Made by a program: the position numbers and the translations under genes. Under the pieces are notes generated by a model. It was not told the DNA's origin. It ran no database searches and saw only the letters and a program-made list of their open reading frames with translations. This document shows positions 1-5,511 of a stretch of DNA of 5,511 nt, one piece after another. The stretch is from Neptuniibacter sp. (lineage in GTDB: Bacteria; Pseudomonadota; Gammaproteobacteria; Pseudomonadales; Balneatricaceae): positions 1 through 5,511 of the forward strand of contig JASBRM010000335.1 of assembly GCA_030149405.1 (NCBI GenBank). Direction: 5' to 3'. Each line of letters opens with the position of its first letter. Within the stretch, counting starts at the first letter, position 1.

Positions 1-916
1 ATTCAATACCAATCGACATATCTTCCAAACGGCCCGCAGCATTCAGACGGGGAGCAATAGCAAACCCCAGATCTGCGGATGTAATCTTATGCTGTTGGCG
101 GCCCGAATATTCGATCAGTGCTTTTAAACCTGGTCGACAGAAACCTGCCTTGATACGTTGTAGGCCCTGATGCACCAAAATCCGGTTATTCTGCTCAAGG
201 GGCACTACATCCGCAACTGTACCCAATGCCACCAGATCCAGAAGGTTTGCCAGATTGGGCTGCTGAATACCTTGCTGATCAAACCAGCCTTTTTCCTGTA
301 ATGCTCTGCGTAATGCAATCATCACATAAAAAATGACACCTACACCGCAGGTGGATTTAGCCGCAAATGTACACTCAGGTTGATTCGGATTAACTATGGC
401 GCAGGCTTCTGGCAGTTGATCTCCCGCTAAGTGGTGATCTGTAACAATAACATCCAGATTTGCCAGATTCGCTGCTGCCACGCCATCAACACTGGAAATA
501 CCGTTATCCACTGTAATCAGAAGGTCCGGGCTCTGCTTCAGCGCTTCTACAACGATTTCCGGACTCAAACCATATCCAAACTCAAAGCGGTTTGGCACCA
601 GATAGTCCACCTCAGAAACACCCATCATCCTGAGCGCAAGGACAGCAACGGCAGTACTTGTGGCACCATCACAGTCAAAATCCCCAACTATGATGATTTT
701 TTCGCGGTTCTCTAATGCCTGAACTAAACGTCTAACCGCCTGATCTAAACCAGATAAACCACTGTCCGGTAACAGTTCACCGAGGCTTCTCCCCAGATTG
801 TTTAAATCATGAATGCCCCGACTGGCATAGATACGGGCAAGTACGGGATTAGCTTGGGTAAAAACCGGTAAACTGGCATCCGGTTGCGGGCGTTGCACTA
901 TTTTAATTTGATTCAT
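1..916 (-). CDS. recJ: Single-stranded-DNA-specific exonuclease RecJ, N-terminal 305 residues (3' end beyond the window)
   Basis: RecJ is a cytoplasmic 5'-3' exonuclease on single-stranded DNA that acts in RecF-pathway recombination, mismatch repair and base-excision repair. My translation from the ATG at 916 is open to the window edge (305 codons, no stop). It shows the DHH phosphoesterase core in order: motif I VGDFDCDGATST (residues 77-88), the ITVDNGISS segment (134-142), the DHH triad in VTDHHL (158-163), LDLVALGTVADVVPL (226-240) and APRLNAAGRL (288-297). The acidic and histidine residues expected to bind Mn2+ are present. Family members are about 570-580 residues, so the rest of the DHHA1 domain and the C-terminal OB-fold region lie outside. 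The start is fixed by an N-terminus of RecJ type (MNQIKIVQRP) and by the overlap with the preceding gene's TAA stop (TAATG). No strong ribosome binding site precedes the ATG, so translation is probably coupled to the DUF218 gene. Identity is nearly certain. Confidence 0.97.
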   Translation of the reverse strand, partial: MNQIKIVQRPQPDASLPVFTQANPVLARIYASRGIHDLNNLGRSLGELLPDSGLSGLDQAVRRLVQALENREKIIIVGDFDCDGATSTAVAVLALRMMGVSEVDYLVPNRFEFGYGLSPEIVVEALKQSPDLLITVDNGISSVDGVAAANLANLDVIVTDHHLAGDQLPEACAIVNPNQPECTFAAKSTCGVGVIFYVMIALRRALQEKGWFDQQGIQQPNLANLLDLVALGTVADVVPLEQNNRILVHQGLQRIKAGFCRPGLKALIEYSGRQQHKITSADLGFAIAPRLNAAGRLEDMSIGIE

Positions 917-1719
917 TAGGTACCAGATTCGCTCACATCAGGAGAGGGTAACAGCTCAGGTGTTCGATCTGTTAAATGGTAGACCCATAACCCTATCCAC
1001 TCTCGTAAAGCGGTTTTGAAGTCATGCATATTCCAGGTGAAGTCAGGCCTTACCCGATCTTCACCTGTTCTGAAATCGACAGGATAAGGGATTACATCAA
1101 TCCCCGCTTGGCGGAATACCCCCATTGAACGGGGAATGTGGAAAGCCGATGTGACGAGCAACCAAGGTCCTTCTTTACTGTCCAGGTCATCAATAAGCTC
1201 TTTGGTATAAATCGCATTCTGAAAGGTATTTCTGGAATTCCGTTCAACAATCAGTCTTTCATTTAAACCCAGTTGAGTAAGCCACTGCCGGGCGACATCA
1301 CCACCACGATACTCCGGACGCAATAATGAGCCTGAACCTCCGGTAAAGATCACTTGCGCCTCCGGATACCTTTTTAAAAGATGGGGAACCATCATCAAAC
1401 GCTCAGCCCCGGAATTAAACTGCGGCGAGCCATGAATAGCGGAAAGCTCAGCATCTTCCCCTCCACCCAGAACAATTATCCCAGCAATTGATTCCGGGTA
1501 CTTAGTAACAGGAAACTGATTTTCAAGGGGACGTAAAAGGTAGTTACCCACCGGGAAAAAACTGATCAGCAAAAAAGCGATGACCGCACACCAAACTAAC
1601 AACACACCCACTAAGCTTCGCCATAGGAACAACCCCAGAAGCAGCATCAGCAAGAGAAAATGATCGGGTTGAGCTAAGGTCCAAAACACTTTAGATAAAG
1701 TAAAAAACAGATCCGTCAC
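916..1719 (-). CDS. DUF218 (ElyC/SanA/YdcF-family) inner-membrane protein
   Basis: This 267-residue protein has two hydrophobic N-terminal segments (about residues 20-34 and 36-56), then the amphipathic LLRPLENQFP linker and a DUF218 domain (about 77-250). Family signatures visible are GIIVLGGG (80-87), VIFTGGSGS (123-131), ERNSRNTFQNA (159-169) and LLVTSAFHIPRSM (187-199). Length and two-helix layout match E. coli ElyC, an envelope biogenesis factor linked to peptidoglycan and enterobacterial common antigen precursor metabolism; related members are SanA and YdcF. The biochemical activity of the family is not firmly known, and assignment to the ElyC branch is my inference, so no symbol is given. 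The start is GTG (1719-1717), preceded by AGGAG with 6-nt spacing; no better upstream start exists. It lies downstream of the thrC terminator and overlaps recJ by one base, suggesting a two-gene unit. The role of that pairing is unknown. Confidence 0.9.
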   Translation of the reverse strand: MTDLFFTLSKVFWTLAQPDHFLLLMLLLGLFLWRSLVGVLLVWCAVIAFLLISFFPVGNYLLRPLENQFPVTKYPESIAGIIVLGGGEDAELSAIHGSPQFNSGAERLMMVPHLLKRYPEAQVIFTGGSGSLLRPEYRGGDVARQWLTQLGLNERLIVERNSRNTFQNAIYTKELIDDLDSKEGPWLLVTSAFHIPRSMGVFRQAGIDVIPYPVDFRTGEDRVRPDFTWNMHDFKTALREWIGLWVYHLTDRTPELLPSPDVSESGT

Positions 1720-1725
1720 TATTCG

Positions 1726-1730
1726 CTCCT
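1726..1730 (-). promoter_or_regulatory. Ribosome binding site of the DUF218 gene
   Basis: AGGAG on the minus strand lies 6 nt before the GTG codon at 1719-1717. It supports this non-ATG start for the DUF218 gene, because no in-frame ATG is equally well placed. Confidence 0.8.
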
Positions 1731-1760
1731 GTTCTGAATTATGGTCAGTTCAACAGTTAC

Positions 1761-1789
1761 AAAAAACCCGGCAAGATGTGCCGGGTTTT
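1761..1789 (-). terminator. Rho-independent terminator of the hom-thrC operon
   Basis: A perfect 10-bp stem (AAAACCCGGC at 1763-1772 paired with GCCGGGTTTT at 1780-1789) encloses a 7-nt loop. On the minus strand the hairpin ends in a run of six T (1766-1761). It lies 25 nt after the thrC stop, so it should end the hom-thrC transcript before the DUF218 gene. Read on the plus strand the hairpin ends in only four T, all within the stem, so it is mainly a minus-strand terminator. Confidence 0.92.
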
Positions 1790-1814
1790 GAGAGTAGCAT
1801 ATTCTGAACTCAAA

Positions 1815-3209
1815 TCATTCGGTATGAACGTGGCTGGCAATAAACTGTTGTACAGTTGCCAGATCGTTGTCCAACACTTCCAGCTTCTCTTCACGCTCAA
1901 ACAGATCCTTCATATGCTCCGGTAGCTGAGGGGAATCAAGACCCGCTTTAACTACAGGCTCAGGGAATTTGACCGGATGAGCTGTAGACAAGGTGATCAT
2001 CGGAACAGAGGCATCACGGTTACACTCACGTGCTGCTTTCACGCCAATGGCTGTATGAGGATCCAACAGATATTCAGTTTCTGCATATACCTGTTTGATC
2101 ACCTCACAAGTTGTCTCGTCATCTACCGCATAGCTGTCAAACAGCTCGCGTACTTTCTCCCAACGTGCAGGATCAAGCTCTACAGACTCTTTAGAGAATC
2201 GCGCCATCAGATCATTGATCTCTTCACCGTTACGGCCATAAACATCGAACAACATACGTTCAAAGTTTGAAGACACCATGATGTCCATAGATGGAGACAG
2301 GGTATGAACCAGCTCACCCTTAGACATATCGTTACCAGAGATAACACGGTGCAGAATGTCGTTCTTGTTGGTTGCAACAACCAGTTGCTTAACCGGCAAG
2401 CCCATTTGCTTAGCCAGGTAACCCGCGAAGATATCGCCAAAGTTACCTGTTGGCACAGAGAAACTTACTTCACGGTGTGGACCACCCACAGCCAGCGATG
2501 CTGAGAAATAGTAAACGATCTGAGCCATAATGCGTGCCCAGTTGATCGAGTTTACTGCACCCAGCTTCATGCCTTTCAGGAAGTCCTGATTCGCAAAGCT
2601 ATCCTTAACCATCTGCTGACAATCATCGAAGTTACCTTCCAGAGCGATGTTAAATACATTCTCTTTGATGATGGTTGTCATCTGGCGGCGCTGAACCTCA
2701 GATACGCGGTTATGCGGATGCAGAATAAAGATATCCAGATGTTTACTATGACAACAGCCTTCAATTGCTGCAGAGCCGGTATCACCAGAAGTTGCACCCA
2801 TGATCACCAGATGTTCTTTACGCTTTTCTAACGCGTAGTCCATCAGGCGGCCCAGCAGCTGCAGAGCAAAATCTTTGAATGCCAGAGTCGGGCCATGGAA
2901 CAGCTCCAACACCCACTCATTAGTGCCCAGCTCTTTTAGAGGTGCAACAGCGATATGATTGAAACCCGCATAGGTCTCATCAATCATCATCTTCAGATCA
3001 GCACCTTCAATGCAATCATCCACGAACGGCTTAATTACATTATAAGCAAGTTCGTTATAAGGCAGACCTGCCCAAGAAGCGATCTCTTCTTTGCTGAAGG
3101 TTGGCAGAGTTTCCGGTACATACAAACCACCATCACTTGCCAGCCCCGCAAGCAGGACCTCTTCAAAATTCATTACCGGAGCCTGTCCGCGGGTAGAAAT
3201 ATATTTCAC
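1815..3209 (-). CDS. thrC: Threonine synthase (PLP-dependent)
   Basis: Threonine synthase (EC 4.2.3.1) converts O-phospho-L-homoserine and water to L-threonine and phosphate, the last step of threonine biosynthesis in the cytoplasm. The 464-residue product is typical of the longer proteobacterial/fungal-type enzymes (E. coli ThrC is 428). Visible landmarks are the N-terminal YISTRGQAP; the PLP-lysine segment HGPTLAFKDFALQ with the presumed Schiff-base Lys112; the cofactor/phosphate loop GATSGDTGSAA (138-148); SVPTGNFGDIFAG (251-263); LSPSMDIMVSSNFERMLF (304-321); DPHTAIGVKAA (383-393); and STAHPVKFPEPV near the C-terminus. The start is GTG (3209-3207), with AAGGAG 8 nt upstream; that site overlaps the hom stop codon. 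Only 12 nt separate it from hom, so the two are an operon. A terminator follows 25 nt after the TGA stop. The enzyme should need homoserine kinase from elsewhere in the genome (no thrB here). Identity is very secure. Confidence 0.98.
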   Translation of the reverse strand: MKYISTRGQAPVMNFEEVLLAGLASDGGLYVPETLPTFSKEEIASWAGLPYNELAYNVIKPFVDDCIEGADLKMMIDETYAGFNHIAVAPLKELGTNEWVLELFHGPTLAFKDFALQLLGRLMDYALEKRKEHLVIMGATSGDTGSAAIEGCCHSKHLDIFILHPHNRVSEVQRRQMTTIIKENVFNIALEGNFDDCQQMVKDSFANQDFLKGMKLGAVNSINWARIMAQIVYYFSASLAVGGPHREVSFSVPTGNFGDIFAGYLAKQMGLPVKQLVVATNKNDILHRVISGNDMSKGELVHTLSPSMDIMVSSNFERMLFDVYGRNGEEINDLMARFSKESVELDPARWEKVRELFDSYAVDDETTCEVIKQVYAETEYLLDPHTAIGVKAARECNRDASVPMITLSTAHPVKFPEPVVKAGLDSPQLPEHMKDLFEREEKLEVLDNDLATVQQFIASHVHTE

Positions 3210-3217
3210 GGGGTGTA

Positions 3218-3223
3218 CTCCTT
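3218..3223 (-). promoter_or_regulatory. Ribosome binding site of thrC, overlapping the hom stop
   Basis: AAGGAG on the minus strand overlaps the last two bases of the hom TAA stop (TAAGGAG) and sits 8 nt before the thrC GTG. The arrangement supports that GTG as the true start and suggests efficient co-translation of hom and thrC from one message. Confidence 0.82.
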
Positions 3224-4523
3224 AACCTTCAAAATGCTCAACGCGAATACGGGTAACGCTACCATTGATCTCTTCAAGCGCTTCAATCTGCGCGATAGCA
3301 TCGTTTACTTTCTGCTCCAGCACCGTTTGCGTCAGAATGATCACTGGTACCTGATCTTCTGCTGTCTCTTTCTGGATAATCGCTTCAATATTGATTTCCT
3401 GAGCACCCAAAATGCTGGTTACTTTTGCCAGTACACCTGGTTTTTCCAGAGCATTCATACGCAGATAGTAAGCAGATTCAGTCTGTTCAACAGGCAGGAT
3501 TGGCGCATCAGAAAGTTCTGTTGGCTGGAATGCCAGATGTGGAACACGATTATCACGATCAGCAGTCAGCGTACGAACAACGTCTACGATATCGGCCACT
3601 ACAGCAGAAGCGGTTGGCTCAGCGCCTGCGCCAGCACCGTAATACATAGTCTGACCGACAGCATCACCATCAACCAAAACAGCATTCATAACGCCGTTTA
3701 CATTCGCAATCAGTGCAGATTCTGGAATCAGTGTTGGGTGTACGCGTAACTCAACACCATTTTCGCTACGACGGCTGATACCCAGATGTTTAATGCGGTA
3801 ACCCAGTTCTTCAGCATACTGCACATCTTCACGAGTGATCTTGCTGATACCTTCAGTAAACGCTTTTTCAAACTGCAAAGGTACACCAAACGCCAGCGAT
3901 GCCAGGATAGTCAGCTTGTGAGCGGCATCGATACCTTCAACGTCAAAAGTAGGGTCTGCTTCAGCGTAACCCAATTCCTGAGCTTCTTTCAGCACATCAT
4001 CAAAGTCACGGCCTTTATCACGCATTTCTGTCATGATGAAGTTACCTGTACCATTGATAATACCAGCTAACCAATTGATCTTATTAGCAGAAAGGCCTTC
4101 ACGCATCGCCTTGATGATTGGGATACCACCGGCAACAGAAGCTTCAAATGCAACCATCACATTCTTTTTCTGCGCAGCTTCAAAGATCTCATTACCATGC
4201 ACAGCAATCAGGGCTTTGTTGGCAGTAACTACGTGCTTACCGTGTTCAATTGCAGTCAGAACCAGTTCTTTGGCAACATCATATCCACCGATCAGTTCTA
4301 CGATCACATCCACTTCAGGGTTCTTTGCAACCTCGAAGATATCATCGGTAATCTGCATGCCTTTGGTGTCACAATCAGGATTAGTGTGACGCGCACCAAT
4401 CTCTTCTACGATAATCTTGCGCCCTGCCCGACGAGCAATCTCGTCAGCATTACGCTTAAGCACATTGAAAGTACCACCACCGACTGTACCTAATCCACAG
4501 ATACCAACTTTAACCGGTTTCAA
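3222..4523 (-). CDS. hom: Homoserine dehydrogenase, monofunctional, with C-terminal ACT domain
   Basis: Homoserine dehydrogenase (EC 1.1.1.3) reduces L-aspartate-4-semialdehyde to L-homoserine with NAD(P)H, the branch point to threonine and methionine. From the proposed TTG start the protein has 433 residues, the usual length of the pseudomonad-type enzyme. An N-terminal Rossmann fold carries GICGLGTVGGG (7-17) and VVTANKAL (98-105). The catalytic/dimer domain has GIINGTGNFIMT (154-165) and the family signature YAEADPTFDVEGIDAAHKL (186-204), with Glu188, Asp199 and Lys203 matching the catalytic acid/lysine set of yeast homoserine dehydrogenase. A C-terminal ACT domain (about 350-433) probably mediates threonine feedback inhibition. 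An in-frame ATG at 4643 would add 40 residues, but it lies at the -35 region and the extra residues do not look like the family. TTG (4523-4521) follows GAGGT by 6 nt and gives the expected MKPVKVGICG N-terminus. There is no aspartokinase fusion. It is cotranscribed with thrC. Confidence 0.97.
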   Translation of the reverse strand: MKPVKVGICGLGTVGGGTFNVLKRNADEIARRAGRKIIVEEIGARHTNPDCDTKGMQITDDIFEVAKNPEVDVIVELIGGYDVAKELVLTAIEHGKHVVTANKALIAVHGNEIFEAAQKKNVMVAFEASVAGGIPIIKAMREGLSANKINWLAGIINGTGNFIMTEMRDKGRDFDDVLKEAQELGYAEADPTFDVEGIDAAHKLTILASLAFGVPLQFEKAFTEGISKITREDVQYAEELGYRIKHLGISRRSENGVELRVHPTLIPESALIANVNGVMNAVLVDGDAVGQTMYYGAGAGAEPTASAVVADIVDVVRTLTADRDNRVPHLAFQPTELSDAPILPVEQTESAYYLRMNALEKPGVLAKVTSILGAQEINIEAIIQKETAEDQVPVIILTQTVLEQKVNDAIAQIEALEEINGSVTRIRVEHFEG

Positions 4524-4588
4524 ACCATTACCTCGCACGTTAATGAACGATTCAAACACCTGATGCCCGCACCCATTTCTGAGAGCAT
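4520..4588 (-). other. Possible 22-codon leader reading frame overlapping the hom start
   Basis: Inside the predicted hom leader an ATG (4588-4586) opens 22 codons, MLSEMGAGIRCLNRSLTCEV plus MV, ending in TGA at 4522-4520. The stop overlaps the hom TTG codon (TTGA), a geometry typical of translational coupling. An AAGG precedes the ATG but only 2 nt away, too close for a good ribosome binding site, and ATGCTC at this start could pair with GGGCAT at 4568-4563. The peptide has one Thr and one Ile, so it is not a thrL-like threonine/isoleucine attenuator. It may be chance, because short frames are common. There is no direct evidence that it is translated. Confidence 0.22.
4530..4534 (-). promoter_or_regulatory. 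Ribosome binding site that decides the hom start
   Basis: GAGGT on the minus strand lies 6 nt before the TTG codon at 4523-4521. No comparable site precedes the in-frame GTG at 4538-4536 or the in-frame ATG at 4643. This site, with the conserved protein N-terminus, is the main reason to choose TTG. Confidence 0.75.
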
Positions 4589-4613
4589 GACCTTCTGGCA
4601 AAAATAAGGCGGT

Positions 4614-4642
4614 ATTATAGCCAAAACACAGCCTCAGCTCCA
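4614..4642 (-). promoter_or_regulatory. Predicted sigma-70 promoter of hom-thrC
   Basis: On the minus strand a perfect -10 box TATAAT (4619-4614) lies 17 nt after a weak -35 match TGGAGC (4642-4637, 3 of 6 consensus bases). The sequence after the -10 (ACCGCC) is GC-rich, so transcription should begin around 4607-4605, giving a leader of about 80-85 nt before the hom TTG. The site sits directly after the dsbC terminator, as expected for a promoter that restarts transcription. No operator is evident. Confidence 0.65.
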
Positions 4643-4657
4643 TGAAAAACAGGCAAT

Positions 4658-4683
4658 AAAAAAGGGAGCTAAACAGCTCCCTT
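4658..4683 (-). terminator. Rho-independent terminator of dsbC
   Basis: AAGGGAGCT (4662-4670) and AGCTCCCTT (4675-4683) form a 9-bp perfect stem with a 4-nt loop. Read on the minus strand the hairpin runs into six T (4663-4658). It begins 19 nt after the dsbC stop codon and separates dsbC from the hom promoter, so dsbC and hom-thrC are probably separate transcription units. Confidence 0.92.
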
Positions 4684-4702
4684 GATCAATAGATATGAGG
4701 TC

Positions 4703-5440
4703 TTAGTTAAGGCCTAGCATTTTGCCCAGCCTTGCCGCTGGAATGTAACCCGGAACCAGAGTTCCGTCATCCAGAACCATAGCAGGCGTTCCCGTTACAC
4801 CAACGGATTGGCCCAAAGCCAATTGTTGCATGACAGGGTTTTCACAAGTGTTTTTTTCCAGATTCAGACCTGATTTCGCATCTGTCATAGCCTTACGTTT
4901 GGCATCTTCGCCATTTGCACACCAGATAGAAACCATCGTGTGGTAGGCACGGGTGCCTTTGCCGTTTCGAGGGAACGCCAGATAGTTAACCTGCACTCCC
5001 ATCTCGTTTAATTTTGGCACTTCATTGTGAAGCTTACGGCAATATGGGCAATCCACATCAGTGAAAATATTCAGTGTAGCTTTCACTTCACCTTCTGGAG
5101 CAAATACCACCATATCCTCTTTAGCTACAGTAGCAATTTTATCCTGGCGTTGTGTTTTAGCTTTCTCTTCAGTGAGGTTCACAAATCCGGCGTCATTTGT
5201 ATAACGATACAACTGCCCAATAATGAAGTATTCACCCTTTGAATCCGAGTAAAGCACCTCACCGCTGTTAAGCACCACTTCACGCATACCCTCAACAGGT
5301 GCTTCAGAGATAGAGTTCACTTTAATTCGGGGATCAACTTTCTGCAGATTTTGCTTGATCAGCTCATCAGGGCTTTCCGCAAAAACCAAGCCCGAACTGC
5401 CCGCAAACAAGCACAACATAACCGCCAGTAGTTTTTTCAT
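4703..5440 (-). CDS. dsbC: Periplasmic thiol:disulfide isomerase DsbC
   Basis: DsbC is a V-shaped periplasmic homodimer that rearranges wrong disulfide bonds in secreted proteins and is kept reduced by the membrane protein DsbD. The 245-residue product has a signal peptide (MKKLLAVMLC then a hydrophobic stretch to about residue 21, likely cleaved after VFA), an N-terminal dimerisation domain (about 22-85), a charged linker and a thioredoxin-fold domain. The active site is CPYC (131-134) in FTDVDCPYCRKLH. The cis-proline loop is GVTGTPAMV with Pro219, and Cys174 and Cys199 match the second structural disulfide of the family. Length fits DsbC (236-242 typical). Start: two adjacent ATGs at 5443 and 5440; the second is 6 nt after GAGG and is preferred. 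An upstream ATG at 5491 would place 17 residues before the signal peptide and is unlikely. In many gammaproteobacteria xerD precedes dsbC; it may lie beyond the right edge. Confidence 0.96.
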   Translation of the reverse strand: MKKLLAVMLCLFAGSSGLVFAESPDELIKQNLQKVDPRIKVNSISEAPVEGMREVVLNSGEVLYSDSKGEYFIIGQLYRYTNDAGFVNLTEEKAKTQRQDKIATVAKEDMVVFAPEGEVKATLNIFTDVDCPYCRKLHNEVPKLNEMGVQVNYLAFPRNGKGTRAYHTMVSIWCANGEDAKRKAMTDAKSGLNLEKNTCENPVMQQLALGQSVGVTGTPAMVLDDGTLVPGYIPAARLGKMLGLN

Positions 5441-5446
5441 CATTTT

Positions 5447-5450
5447 CCTC
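5447..5450 (-). promoter_or_regulatory. Ribosome binding site of dsbC
   Basis: GAGG on the minus strand lies 6 nt before the ATG at 5440 and only 3 nt before the ATG at 5443. Spacing therefore favours the second ATG, although the two choices differ by a single methionine. Confidence 0.7.
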
Positions 5451-5470
5451 AGTATTACAACGAAACAGTA

Positions 5471-5501
5471 TTCCTGTATGCCTCTGACCAATGCACAGGA
5501 A
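5471..5501. repeat. 7-bp inverted repeat upstream of dsbC
   Basis: TTCCTGT (5471-5477) and ACAGGAA (5495-5501) are perfect inverted copies separated by 17 nt. No T-run follows on either strand, so it is not a standard intrinsic terminator, and the arm spacing does not fit a LexA box. It could be a weak hairpin in the dsbC leader or upstream transcript, a protein-binding site, or chance. No convincing dsbC promoter was seen in the 68 bases available before the gene. Confidence 0.3.
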
Positions 5502-5511
5502 ACAAGTTCCA

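Noticed and set aside
431..715. 94-codon plus-strand frame opposite recJ
   Set aside because: The minus-strand frame encodes the DHH motifs of RecJ without interruption, so this is a shadow.
2207..2440. 77-codon minus-strand frame inside thrC
   Set aside because: It lies in another frame within conserved threonine synthase coding sequence, and the peptide resembles no family I recognise.
2955..3749. 264-codon open frame on the plus strand across the thrC-hom junction
   Set aside because: It lies antisense to two certain genes and spans their junction. The translation has no recognisable motif and a composition expected of a shadow frame, and no ribosome binding site or promoter supports it.
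4033..4493. Plus-strand frames of 118 and 98 codons opposite the hom N-terminal region
   Set aside because: Both are antisense to the conserved Rossmann and catalytic domains of hom and are low-complexity shadow translations.
4524..4613. Threonine attenuator or riboswitch in the hom leader
   Set aside because: The leader has no run of Thr or Ile codons and no hairpin followed by a T-run before hom. I recognise no riboswitch core in this short leader.
4703..5440. DsbC as a lipoprotein because of Cys10 in the hydrophobic segment
   Set aside because: The residue before the cysteine is Leu, which breaks the lipobox, and a normal signal peptidase I site (VFA) follows.
5450..5472. Direct repeat CAGTATT (5450-5456 and 5466-5472)
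   Set aside because: Two 7-bp copies 16 bp apart in a short AT-rich leader are easily expected by chance, and no known operator fits.
5441..5491. N-terminal extension of DsbC from the ATG at 5491
   Set aside because: It would put polar residues ahead of a classical signal peptide, while a good ribosome binding site lies directly before the ATG pair at 5443/5440.

Overview
The window comes from a gammaproteobacterial chromosome and is almost fully coding. All five recognised genes lie on the minus strand, so they read from the right edge to the left. In transcription order they are dsbC, hom, thrC, a DUF218 membrane-protein gene (ElyC/YdcF-like) and the 5' part of recJ, which runs off the left edge. 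Homoserine dehydrogenase is monofunctional with a C-terminal ACT domain, not fused to aspartokinase as in E. coli ThrA. That fact, the hom-thrC pair beside dsbC, and the moderate GC content suggest a Pseudomonas/Oceanospirillales-type organism, possibly a marine Oceanospirillaceae-like bacterium. The genus is an inference and is not read from the sequence.

Layout: 5444-5511 is the upstream region of dsbC, with a 7-bp inverted repeat. At 4703-5440 is dsbC, a periplasmic disulfide isomerase with a signal peptide and a CPYC active site. A strong intrinsic terminator (4658-4683) follows it. A promoter with a perfect TATAAT (4614-4619) then starts the hom-thrC operon. Hom (3222-4523) most likely starts at a TTG codon preceded by GAGGT, and thrC (1815-3209) follows after 12 nt with a GTG start. 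A second intrinsic terminator (1761-1789) closes that operon. The DUF218 gene (916-1719, GTG start) follows, and its TAA stop overlaps the recJ ATG by one base (TAATG), so these two genes form a tight translational unit.

Functionally, hom and thrC catalyse committed and final steps on the route from aspartate semialdehyde to threonine. The flanking genes serve unrelated housekeeping roles: periplasmic thiol-disulfide quality control (DsbC), a probable envelope function (DUF218) and single-strand DNA exonuclease activity in repair (RecJ). E. coli has dsbC directly followed by recJ. Here hom, thrC and the DUF218 gene sit between them, an arrangement that resembles pseudomonads.

I found no mobile element, CRISPR array, tRNA or rRNA, and no evidence of a novel multi-gene system. 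The most interesting points are small: the start region of hom, where a 22-codon leader reading frame ends by overlapping the TTG start, and the one-base stop/start overlap that ties the DUF218 gene to recJ.
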